In this document: positions 18,108 through 25,920 of the stretch, piece after piece
Layout: every line of letters begins with the position of its first letter
How positions within the stretch are numbered: the stretch's first letter is position 1
Origin: Enterocloster asparagiformis
Lineage (GTDB): Bacteria > Bacillota > Clostridia > Lachnospirales > Lachnospiraceae
Length of the DNA: 64,000 nt
NCBI GenBank assembly: GCA_018380885.1
Contig: JAGZSY010000002.1
Coordinates: 124,001-188,000 of the forward strand
Reading direction: 5' to 3'
The notes under the pieces: model-generated
What the model saw: the letters and a program-made list of their open reading frames with translations, nothing else
Databases searched by the model: none
Told to the model about the DNA's origin: nothing
Made by a program: the position numbers and the translations under genes

Positions 18108-18968
18108 CTACTTTTTTATATGGCGTATAAATGCCGATGCCGCCGGTGAAAACACCTGGTTTTTCTTCCAGGCCAGCACCGATCCCAATACAAGCCCCGG
18201 TGACAAGGGCACAAAGCACAGATTTTCAATACGGTTTTCCAATTCCAGACAAAGCGCTGCTCCAATTCCCTGTTTCACCATCATAGCCGCATTATAGATC
18301 AGGTTATAAGTCATGACGATTTCCATCTGCTCCGAATAATCTCCGAACCAGTTTATAAGCTCATTCTGTACCAGCTCCCTCTTAGACGTAAGCAGAGAAA
18401 CTCCCGCCAGGTCCTCGGGACGGACTGTCTCTTTTGCAGCCAGGGGCGAATCCTCGCGGACCAGGATTCCCCACTTTTCTTTTACCGGCATACGGATAAA
18501 CTCATATTTTGAAATATCCGCCGGTTCTGAAAAAAGGCCGATATCCAGCAGGCCGCGTTCCATGCGGTCTTTGATATTGTCCACATTTCCACTGTAGAGT
18601 TCATACCGGACCTGCGGATATATTTCACGGAAGGACGCGATCAGCTCCGCCAGGCAGGTCACACTGCCAAGCTCTCCGCAGCCGATTGAAATTTCGCCTG
18701 TAAGCTGATTTTCCTCCCGCATAAACTCCCGCTTTGTTTTATCAGCCAGGGAAATCATCTCCTGCGCCCTTCTTTTCAGAAGCATTCCATCCTCTGTCAA
18801 AATGATGCGGTGATTGCTCCTGTTGAACAGCCGGACCCCCAGTTCTTCCTCCAGCTGCATAAGCTGCCTGGAAAGCGTGGGCTGTGTGATATGTAAAAGC
18901 TGGGCCGCTTTTGTGATATTCTCCTCTCTGGCTACCATTAAAAAATAGCTGAGTACGCGTATTTCCAC
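18108..18968 (-). CDS. LysR-family transcriptional regulator
   Basis: 286 residues, HTH at ~1-60 (KAAQLLHITQPTLSRQLMQLEEEL) and effector domain to the end (FIRHIKK). It begins MEIRVLSYFLMVAREENITK, strikingly like the LysR at 1385-2272, and the resemblance persists in the effector domain (YSGNVDNIKDRMERGLLDIG; MTYNLIYNAAMMV). It lies 11 bases downstream of the carboxymuconolactone-decarboxylase-type gene on the same strand, so they form a two-gene unit. Confidence 0.93.
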   Translation of the reverse strand: MEIRVLSYFLMVAREENITKAAQLLHITQPTLSRQLMQLEEELGVRLFNRSNHRIILTEDGMLLKRRAQEMISLADKTKREFMREENQLTGEISIGCGELGSVTCLAELIASFREIYPQVRYELYSGNVDNIKDRMERGLLDIGLFSEPADISKYEFIRMPVKEKWGILVREDSPLAAKETVRPEDLAGVSLLTSKRELVQNELINWFGDYSEQMEIVMTYNLIYNAAMMVKQGIGAALCLELENRIENLCFVPLSPGLVLGSVLAWKKNQVFSPAASAFIRHIKK

Positions 18969-18979
18969 ATGATCACCCC

Positions 18980-19669
18980 TTATGATTCCAGTGCCTTGTT
19001 AATACATTGAATCGCATTCAAGCTGCGTGGATAGCCGATGTAAGGCAGGCACTGCGACACAACCTTAAGCAATAATTCCTTATCATTTCCAATCCGCATA
19101 TTTGCCGCCGAATGGCTGATCAACTGAGGTTCACAGCCGCCCTGCGCCGCCAGGAAGCAGAACGTAATCAGCTCCCTCTGCGCCAGGTTAAGGCCATTTC
19201 TGGTATAGTAGTCTCCGAAACAGTTGGCGGCAAGCCATCGGTTGATATGCCCTTTCTTCCAAAAATCCTTCATTCCCTCGCCAAAGATATCAATCTGAGC
19301 CTGGGAACCTTTTTCCAACCGATCCTCCATGGTTGTTGTAGCCTGGCCTGGAAGCGGAAGCTGTACGCCGCGGCTTTCCAGAATCTCATTTACAGCCGTT
19401 AAAAACGGGCGCACCCGCCCCATTCCAAGGTAATCAACCGCCTGGTATACGATTTCCTTTACCATAACCGGCGTCAGGCCTTCCTCCAGAGCAGAAGGAA
19501 GAACCTCACAAAACAGCGTCAGTCCCTGGCAGCCAAGCAGGGAAGCTAGAATAGCCATATACCGGACGGACGGCTCTAACTGCTGTCCTTGTTCATTCAC
19601 TACTTCTTCCAATGCAAAACGCTCATACCGTTCCATAAATTCAGGGTCTGTCTCATGTAAATCCTTCAT
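18980..19669 (-). CDS. carboxymuconolactone decarboxylase-family protein
   Basis: 229 residues with two CMD/AhpD-like helical modules (about 30-110 and 130-220). Motif blocks: RYMAILASLLGCQGLTLFCEVLPSAL in part 1, and LAQRELITFCFLAAQGGCEP with GNDKELLLKVVSQCLPYIGYP in part 2. Single cysteines sit in each module rather than the CxxC of AhpD, so classical peroxidase activity is uncertain. Such proteins often accompany aldo/keto reductases and flavodoxins in gut clostridia. It is co-transcribed with the LysR downstream. Confidence 0.88.
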   Translation of the reverse strand: MKDLHETDPEFMERYERFALEEVVNEQGQQLEPSVRYMAILASLLGCQGLTLFCEVLPSALEEGLTPVMVKEIVYQAVDYLGMGRVRPFLTAVNEILESRGVQLPLPGQATTTMEDRLEKGSQAQIDIFGEGMKDFWKKGHINRWLAANCFGDYYTRNGLNLAQRELITFCFLAAQGGCEPQLISHSAANMRIGNDKELLLKVVSQCLPYIGYPRSLNAIQCINKALES

Positions 19670-19794
19670 CCTACATTACCTCCATTTCATATTTTATCGA
19701 TTATAATCTCACTGATCTCCGTAGTATGCTATATTGATGGGTAATATCATAACAAGATTTTCAAGTAATGTCTAATGCTTATTAAAAATCTCAA

Positions 19795-19815
19795 ACAATG
19801 CTTTTAAAGCATTGT
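19795..19815. repeat. perfect 21-bp palindrome
   Basis: ACAATGCTTT and its exact complement around a central T at 19805, upstream of the CMD gene and downstream of the esterase terminator. A weak T-rich stretch follows on the minus strand. It could be a second terminator or an operator. Confidence 0.55.
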
Positions 19816-19906
19816 AATTCGTGATATGCTTCGCTGTGGTTATCTGTATCTTCCTTAATCCTCCATTCATATACTGTATTTGAAATCCTGCTCGCTCATG
19901 GAAATG

Positions 19907-19941
19907 AAAAAAGACACCAAGAACTTTCATTCCAAGTGTCT
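19907..19941 (-). terminator. rho-independent terminator after the SGNH esterase gene
   Basis: Minus strand: 12-bp stem AGACACTTGGAA/TTCTTGGTGTCT with one mismatch and two wobbles, a 6-nt loop, then TTTTTT. It lies 60 bases after the stop at 20002. The sequence beyond it shares a ~20-bp motif with that beyond the metA terminator. Confidence 0.8.
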
Positions 19942-20001
19942 TAAAAGCAGTTTTTCCAAAAATTGTCAATTGTATGACTAGATAAACTGGAAATTATGCG
20001 C

Positions 20002-20832
20002 TTACTTTAAAAATTTCATTACTTCTTCCAAAGAACATTTTCCTAAGGCAAATTGCTCGAATGTTATGTATCTTTTTTCTGCAATGGTGCGTTCTTTTTC
20101 ACAGCATACCTTTACAATTTTCTCCTCGCCGTCTAATGGCTTGTTCACGTTTGATTTTGTCTGATAAGCCTCAAAATATCTTATACCAAATCTTCTTTGA
20201 GATTCTGCGTTAATATGAATACCATCTGGATTTGGATACAATTTTTCTCCAGTCACAAAATAACAATTACTATTATTTTCTGCGTATCTGAGTAATTCTC
20301 GATTAACCAACTCATACTCTACACAACTCCGCCCAAAGGCAGATTTTCCCAAATAATTCCCCAAACCACCGATAATAAACGGAACCTCCAAAACGCCCAG
20401 TTCTTTTCTGAATGCATTAACTAAGACATCAAGTTTTTGATAATAGTCTTTATATTTCCCGCTGTCGCTATCACTTTCTCCCTGATGCCATAAAATTGCA
20501 ATTAATTCGCTGGTCTCCATGGCAAACCTTGCCTCACTGATTGCATGGCGAAACAAAGCTCCTTTAACATTCCATTCATCAATAGTGCTGCCACCTTCCG
20601 CACAAGGAATTAGTCCAACTTGTTCATTCTTATTTGCATTACACCATGCTTGCGCAAATGACGCCGCCGGTCCAACGCCAGCAACCGCTCGATCAAAGTG
20701 AATCGGTTCCGCCATCATCTGCCATCTGCCGTTTCTTAACATAAAAATATTTTCGTTATAAATTGGCGTGACCTCATGTAAAAATCCACGCCCTGCCATA
20801 TTTGATTGGCCTATAAGTAAAACTGATTTCAT
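20002..20832 (-). CDS. SGNH-fold sialate O-acetylesterase-type hydrolase
   Basis: 276 residues, matching the DUF303/SASA carbohydrate-esterase family. Block I GQSNMAGRG holds the catalytic Ser11 region (IGQSNMAG), a middle block WHQGESD the oxyanion residues, and DGIHIN the Asp and His of the triad. No signal peptide is visible, so it should act inside the cell. It removes O-acetyl groups from sugars such as sialic acid or xylan-derived oligosaccharides. A C-terminal extension of ~45 residues (after FEAYQTK) is charged and not part of the fold. AT-richer than its neighbours. Confidence 0.9.
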   Translation of the reverse strand: MKSVLLIGQSNMAGRGFLHEVTPIYNENIFMLRNGRWQMMAEPIHFDRAVAGVGPAASFAQAWCNANKNEQVGLIPCAEGGSTIDEWNVKGALFRHAISEARFAMETSELIAILWHQGESDSDSGKYKDYYQKLDVLVNAFRKELGVLEVPFIIGGLGNYLGKSAFGRSCVEYELVNRELLRYAENNSNCYFVTGEKLYPNPDGIHINAESQRRFGIRYFEAYQTKSNVNKPLDGEEKIVKVCCEKERTIAEKRYITFEQFALGKCSLEEVMKFLK

Positions 20833-20921
20833 TTTTAATCTCCTTTAAATTTCGATTCGCCCTCTACGCAGCTCCCCCTATTTCTCTCTCTGTTTAATAT
20901 CCCGATATATGGAGATAATTT

Positions 20922-21674
20922 TTAGCTTATCAATACCACTCGCCCGCGTTCTGGAAAATGAACGCTCAACCCCATTTTCCAAAGTTCAAAGTACGGGCGG
21001 AACGGATTTTCCTGCTTCGTATCAAACATAGGCCACTGGAGATAGTAGGACAACAAATAGTCACAGCTGATATGGTACAGAGCTTCGGACATCAACTCAA
21101 TGTCCTCGCAACCCTTCCGGTATGGCATATCAAAGCACCAATCTCTCAAATATTCTTCTACCTCTGTTGACACATTTTCTTCTGTACCCCATCTTTGATT
21201 GGCTTCTGTCATAAAATCCTTTCCCGCCTGTCCGGAGAGAATTTCTATTTCGGCATTCTCATCCAACGGGGCGTCTTTTTCGAAAACTTCCACAAAAATG
21301 CGGTTTATATTTTTAATATAGGTTCGCACAGTATTCTCAGCGGCCTGCCTGTTTTTTTCTAAAAATCGAGTAAAGAAATATCCCGCATAACCGGTCTGTC
21401 CGTTCGGCAGTTGAACCTCCGCTGTATCTTTACTGATTTCATCAATCTCCAAAAGTTCCTGCAGCATATCCAATCCAGACTGTCCGTAGAGGGCAAAAAT
21501 AGGCTGCAGGTGCTCAATGTCGCCGTTACGCAAATCCTGAAACAGAAAAGGGGGAACAGCTTCTTCTTCCAAATCGTACTCATGTTCTTCAAAAATTTCC
21601 ATCAACAGCGGGTCTTGTTGAATGATTTCTGCCCAGCCATCGGGAAGATATTCCCTGCATTCCTCTATTGTCAT
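20922..21674 (-). CDS. unrecognised acidic protein
   Basis: 250 residues from the ATG at 21674, which has GAGGAG nine bases ahead. A TTG 84 bases upstream keeps the frame open and would add 28 residues (LLEFVYVKDVPYEWNGGEEK), so the start is uncertain. The protein is rich in Glu/Asp and aromatic residues, with blocks such as YAGYFFTRFLEKNRQAAENT and YLRDWCFDMPYRKGCEDI. No signal, no membrane helix, no catalytic motif that I can name. It lies in the AT-rich patch beside the esterase, possibly recently acquired. A TATAAT box lies at about 21776-21781 on the minus strand. Confidence 0.65.
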   Translation of the reverse strand: MTIEECREYLPDGWAEIIQQDPLLMEIFEEHEYDLEEEAVPPFLFQDLRNGDIEHLQPIFALYGQSGLDMLQELLEIDEISKDTAEVQLPNGQTGYAGYFFTRFLEKNRQAAENTVRTYIKNINRIFVEVFEKDAPLDENAEIEILSGQAGKDFMTEANQRWGTEENVSTEVEEYLRDWCFDMPYRKGCEDIELMSEALYHISCDYLLSYYLQWPMFDTKQENPFRPYFELWKMGLSVHFPERGRVVLIS

Positions 21675-21968
21675 TGAATTTTTCTCCTCTCCACCATTCC
21701 ATTCATATGGAACATCTTTCACATAAACAAATTCTAACAACGGGCTGACTCGCCTCAATGCTGCTTATCGCCATTATACTATAACTTTAAGAATAAGGAA
21801 ACCGGCCTCTATTTCTGCCTGATTGGTGCAATATGATAACAATAAAAATAACCAAAGTGCGGGAACCTCCTTAACAACAGGCAGCGGGAATGGTATACTA
21901 TAAATGCAACTGTCAGATTTCTAAAAGGATGGGATTCAATTATTTTACAGCGTATGGAGGAGTTTATT

Positions 21969-22325
21969 ATGCAGCTTAGTTACATTACTTTCATGATTCG
22001 GGATATGAAAAAGACCGTTGAATTTTACGAGAAAGCAGTTGGTTTTCATGTCACAAAGCAGTTTAATCCGGGTATGGGTGAAATCACATTCATGGCCAAT
22101 GCAGATGGCGAAACCATGCTGGAATTTATACAGTTTGAGCATGCCGAGAAGGTATCCGTAAAAGGCATGGTGATGAGTTTTAAAGTTGATGAGAGCCTTG
22201 AACACGTGAGGGAAAGAGTGGCCGCATTGGGGTATGATCCGTCAGAAATTATAGAAAAGGGTCCAAAGCCAAAGCATTTTCATGTTCAGGACCCGGACGG
22301 TATTGTTGTAGAATTTAGCAGTTAG
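21969..22325 (+). CDS. VOC-family (glyoxalase-like) protein
   Basis: 118 residues, one vicinal-oxygen-chelate unit: LSYITFMIRDMKKTVEFYEK at the start, then HFHVQDPDGIVVEFSS at the end with the metal-ligand Glu. The start is ATG 21969 with GGAGGAG ahead; an ATG 15 bases upstream overlaps that site. The family includes lactoylglutathione lyases, fosfomycin enzymes and dioxygenases; a more specific role cannot be given. Confidence 0.88.
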   Translation: MQLSYITFMIRDMKKTVEFYEKAVGFHVTKQFNPGMGEITFMANADGETMLEFIQFEHAEKVSVKGMVMSFKVDESLEHVRERVAALGYDPSEIIEKGPKPKHFHVQDPDGIVVEFSS

Positions 22326-22338
22326 AGATATGATTTAA

Positions 22339-22790
22339 TCATATCCCCTCTGATATCCGGCCGGAAAATGCCAGGGGAGCGCAGCAACAGCCAAAGAATC
22401 CCAAATCAACCGCCAATACGTCGGAACCGTAACAACTGTCTGTTGAAGAAGCAAAAAATTGCATGGTCAGGACGCTGGAGGAGGTAGCGGCAGGCGGGGC
22501 AAATGCGGCTCCCTGGGGATAATACCGCCTCATCGGTTCCACTGATCCGTCGATTAGCCGCAGGAACTTATTGGCGCTGTCAATTGTTTTCTCCCCCTCC
22601 CACCAGATATTTGCCGCCTCATCGTTCGTATCAAGGCCGGGTTCGTATATCTGATTTAAGAACGCCTCCGCATCCGAACCATATTCCGCCTGGAACCTCC
22701 TTTTCACCTGCCAATTTTGACCTGCATACGCCAGTTGACGGAGCGGTGAATTTTCAGCAGGGCGATGGTGTCGTAATATGCTTCGTTACT
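22339..22790 (-). pseudogene. frameshifted remnant of a small phage-/transposon-type protein
   Basis: One frame reads AYYDTIALLKIHRSVNWRMQ and stops. The next frame, shifted by one base, continues KRRFQAEYGSDAEAFLNQIY, then NKFLRLIDGSVEPMRRYYP. The rest decays into low-complexity sequence to 22339. The combined text resembles a hypothetical Lachnospiraceae protein of roughly 150 residues, possibly a phage-type transcription factor; that identification is from memory and weak. Confidence 0.5.
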
Positions 22791-22863
22791 CTTACCTGTA
22801 TCTCTCTTTATAATGATTCCTGATTTTCCCCTGCCCCCCACATCCTGCTCATGGAAATGAATT

Positions 22864-22901
22864 AAAAAAGGCATTATAAGCCATGTTGACTTATAACGCC
22901 T
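22864..22901 (-). terminator. rho-independent terminator after metA
   Basis: Minus strand: 12-bp stem AGGCGTTATAAG/CTTATAATGCCT with one G·U, a 9-nt loop, then TTTTTT. It lies 75 bases after the metA stop. Confidence 0.85.
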
Positions 22902-22976
22902 TTAGTACGCATTTTTTCTATTAGCAGTTATAAAATTCCTTTTTGATTTATGCCATTTTTAATAAATGACAGATTC

Positions 22977-23894
22977 TCACGTTTCCTCGTCCAGCTCGTA
23001 AGGCGTCGTCTGGTAAACGTAGAAATTCAGCCAGTTGGCGTATAGCGTATTGGCCGTGTTGCGCCACATCAGCGGCGGCACGGAAAACGGATCGTTGTCC
23101 TCGTAATAATTGTACGGCACCTCGGGATTCAGGCCCTTTTCTAAATCCCGGTGATATTCGTTGTTCAGCGTCATGCGGTCGTACTCCGGGTGGCCCTGGA
23201 CGAAAATCTGCTTTCCGTCCTGGCTCATCACCAGAAACACCCCCGCCTCCGGGGATTCGGCCAGAATTTCCAGCTCCGGATGCTTGACGATATCCTCCCG
23301 GCGCACCTCCGTGTATCGGGAATGGGGCGCGAGGAAATAGTCGTTCATGCTGCGCACCAGCGGAACCTTCCGGTTTAGCACCTTGTGGTTGTAGATGCCG
23401 GAAAGCTTTTTCTGGCGCGGATATTTCGACACCCCATAGTGGTAATACAGGCCCGCCTGGGCGCCCCAGCAGATGTGCATGGTGGAGGTCACATGGGTTT
23501 TCGTCCATTCCATGATCTTCTCCAGCTCCGGCCAGTAGTTGACCTCCTCAAACTCCAGATTCTCCACCGGCGCCCCGGTGATGATCATGCCGTCGTATTT
23601 CTTACGTTTGATCTCGTCAAACGCCACGTAAAACTTGTTCAGATGGCTGGCCGACGTGTTTTTCGACACATGGGTTGCCATCATCAGGAAGGTGCAGTCC
23701 ACCTGCAGCGGCGTGTTGGACAGGGCCCGCAGAAGTTGGGTCTCGGTCTCCTCCTTCACGGGCATCAGATTCAGAATCAAAATTTCCAGCGGGCGGATGT
23801 CCTGGCTCATGGCCCGCCTCTCGTCCATAATAAATATATTCTCTTCTTCCAGTATGGCTTTCGCCGGCAGATCGCTTTGTACTTTAATCGGCAT
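22977..23894 (-). CDS. metA: homoserine O-acyltransferase MetA, predicted acetyl-CoA type
   Basis: 305 residues, full length. It acylates homoserine in methionine synthesis. Catalytic residues are in place: Cys142 in HICWGAQA, His235 and Glu237 in VQGHPEYD, and Lys47 in MPVKEET. Residue 111, which decides the acyl donor in this family, is Glu (GAPVENL), the state associated with acetyl-CoA rather than succinyl-CoA; so the product should be O-acetylhomoserine. It lies 60 bases downstream of ligA on the same strand. No SAM riboswitch is seen ahead of it, but it may be transcribed from further upstream. Confidence 0.96.
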   Translation of the reverse strand: MPIKVQSDLPAKAILEEENIFIMDERRAMSQDIRPLEILILNLMPVKEETETQLLRALSNTPLQVDCTFLMMATHVSKNTSASHLNKFYVAFDEIKRKKYDGMIITGAPVENLEFEEVNYWPELEKIMEWTKTHVTSTMHICWGAQAGLYYHYGVSKYPRQKKLSGIYNHKVLNRKVPLVRSMNDYFLAPHSRYTEVRREDIVKHPELEILAESPEAGVFLVMSQDGKQIFVQGHPEYDRMTLNNEYHRDLEKGLNPEVPYNYYEDNDPFSVPPLMWRNTANTLYANWLNFYVYQTTPYELDEET

Positions 23895-23953
23895 ACTTAT
23901 CGTTTTCCCCTTTCAAATGCTGTGTTTGCCGTCTCGCGGCCCTCATAAGCCCC

Positions 23954-25918
23954 TTATTCCAGGGGCTCCAGCATTCGAAGGAACTCCTCCTCCGTGATGA
24001 TCGGCACGCCTAAATCCTTGGCTTTTTTGTTCTTGGAGGAGGCGGAGAGGGAATCGTTGTTGATCAGATAGCTGGTCTTGGCGGACACTGAGCCCGCGGC
24101 CTTACCGCCCTTGGACTCGATCAGCTCCTGGAGCTCCTTGCGGTTGCCAAAGCGCTCCAGAGAACCGGTGATCACAAAGGTCTTGCCCGCGAAAATCTGA
24201 TCCGTTTCCTCCACGGCCTCCTGCTCGATGGTCAGCTCCGCCATGAGATGATCCACCGCCTCGTTGTTTTTCTCCGAGGCAAAATACTCCATCCACGCCT
24301 TTGCCAGCACTCCGCCGATGCCGTCCACGGCCACCAGCTCCTCCTCGTCGGCCCTGCGCATCTTATCAAAGTCAAAACCAAAGTGGCGGCAGAGGCTTTT
24401 GGCGTTCGCAAGGCCGATTCCCGCGATGCCCAGGCCGTAGATTACGCGGGGCAGCGTGGTGTCGGCGGCCTTTGCAACGGAGGCCACCAGATTGTCGTAG
24501 GATTTCTGTCCCAGGCCCTCCATCTCCACAATGGCCTCCTGATGGCGGTCCAGATGGAAAATATCCGCGTACTCGTGGATAAATCCGGCCCCGATAAATT
24601 TTTCCAGGGTCGCCTCGCTGAGGCCGTCGATGTTTAAGGCGTCCCGGCTGACCAGCAGCGTAAAGCTCTTAATCTTCTTGGCCTGGCAGTCTGGATTGGT
24701 ACAGTACAGGCTGCGCACGTCGTTGACCTGGCGAATCTCGGTGGCGCCTCCGCAGACCGGACATTCCTCTGGTATATGCTTCACCCCGCTGCGGGTCAGG
24801 TTGTCCGCAATCTGGGGAATGATCATGTTGGCCTTGTAGACCGTTATGCGGTCCTCCTCGCCCAGCTGGAGCCCCTCCAGGATGCTGATGTTGTGGACGC
24901 TGGCCCGGCTCACCGTGGTGCCCTCCAGCTCCACCGGCTCAAATACGGCCACAGGGTTGATCAGGCCGGTCCGGGACGGGCTCCACTCGATATAGCGCAT
25001 CTTGGTCTCCCGAATCTCGTCCTGCCACTTAAAGGCGATGGAATTGCGGGGAAATTTGGCTGTGCGGCCCAGGGACTCGCCATAGGCGATGTCGTCGTAG
25101 AGCAGCACCAGGCCGTCGGAGGGAATATCGTTTTCCTCCACCGCCGCGGCGAACTCCTGCACCGCCTCCGGCAGCGTTTCCGCCGTCACCTCGCGGTAGT
25201 CCACCACCTCAAAGCCCTGGCTCTTCAGCCACTCGAACTGGCGCCTGCGGGAATTCTCAAAGTCCACTCCGTCCGCGCGCACCAGGGAAAACGCTTCGAA
25301 ATGCACGTTGCGCTCCGCCGTGACCTGGCTGTTGAGCTGGCGCACCGAGCCGCTGCAAAGGTTGCGCGGGTTCTTGTATTTTGCGTCCACATCCTCGATC
25401 TCCTCGTTGATCCGCCGGAAATCGGAGTAGAGGATCACCGCCTCGCCACGCAGCACCAAAAGTCCCTTGTGGGAAATATTCAGCGGGATGTTGGCGAACA
25501 CTCTGGCGTTGGGCGTGATCACCTCGCCGATCTCGCCGTTTCCCCGGGTTACCGCCTTTACCAGCGTTCCTCCGTCGTAGGTCAGCACAATGGTCAGGCC
25601 GTCCATTTTCCAGGAAAGCAGCCCCCTCTGATCCCCCAGCCAGGCCTGCAAATCCTCAACGCTCTTGGTCTTGTCCAGGGAGAGCATGGGCGACTCGTGG
25701 GTTTCCTTGGGCAACTCGTCCAGCACCTCGTAGCCCACGCGCTGGGTGGGGCTGCCGGACAAGGTGACGCCGGTCTCGCGCTCCAGCGCGGTCAGCTCGT
25801 CGTAGAGCCGGTCGTACTCAAAATTACTCATGATCTCCCGGCTCTCCTGGTAATAGGCCTTCCCAGCCTTGGAGAGCAGGGCGACCAGTTCTTTCATTCT
25901 CTCAATTCTGTCTTCCAT
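23954..25918 (-). CDS. ligA: NAD+-dependent DNA ligase
   Basis: 654 residues. Domains in order: Ia (AYYQESREIMSNFEYDRLYD), adenylation with the AMP-accepting Lys104 in SWKMDGLTI, OB-fold, a Cys4 zinc finger (CPVCGG … CTNPDC), helix-hairpin-helix region (GIAGIGLANA, GIGGVLAKA), and a C-terminal BRCT domain from ~575 (FAGKTFVITGSLERFGNRKE). The start MEDRIERM is chosen because GGAG lies seven bases ahead. It is slightly short for the family, and the KMDG motif replaces the more usual KIDG. It seals nicks in replication and repair. Confidence 0.96.
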   Translation of the reverse strand: MEDRIERMKELVALLSKAGKAYYQESREIMSNFEYDRLYDELTALERETGVTLSGSPTQRVGYEVLDELPKETHESPMLSLDKTKSVEDLQAWLGDQRGLLSWKMDGLTIVLTYDGGTLVKAVTRGNGEIGEVITPNARVFANIPLNISHKGLLVLRGEAVILYSDFRRINEEIEDVDAKYKNPRNLCSGSVRQLNSQVTAERNVHFEAFSLVRADGVDFENSRRRQFEWLKSQGFEVVDYREVTAETLPEAVQEFAAAVEENDIPSDGLVLLYDDIAYGESLGRTAKFPRNSIAFKWQDEIRETKMRYIEWSPSRTGLINPVAVFEPVELEGTTVSRASVHNISILEGLQLGEEDRITVYKANMIIPQIADNLTRSGVKHIPEECPVCGGATEIRQVNDVRSLYCTNPDCQAKKIKSFTLLVSRDALNIDGLSEATLEKFIGAGFIHEYADIFHLDRHQEAIVEMEGLGQKSYDNLVASVAKAADTTLPRVIYGLGIAGIGLANAKSLCRHFGFDFDKMRRADEEELVAVDGIGGVLAKAWMEYFASEKNNEAVDHLMAELTIEQEAVEETDQIFAGKTFVITGSLERFGNRKELQELIESKGGKAAGSVSAKTSYLINNDSLSASSKNKKAKDLGVPIITEEEFLRMLEPLE

Positions 25919-25920
25919 TC

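Noticed and set aside
19772..19969. 65-codon minus-strand frame
   Set aside because: It runs through the esterase terminator and the 21-bp palindrome and has no ribosome site.
22503..22823. 106-codon plus-strand frame
   Set aside because: Antisense to a recognisable minus-strand remnant; Pro-rich with no start signal.
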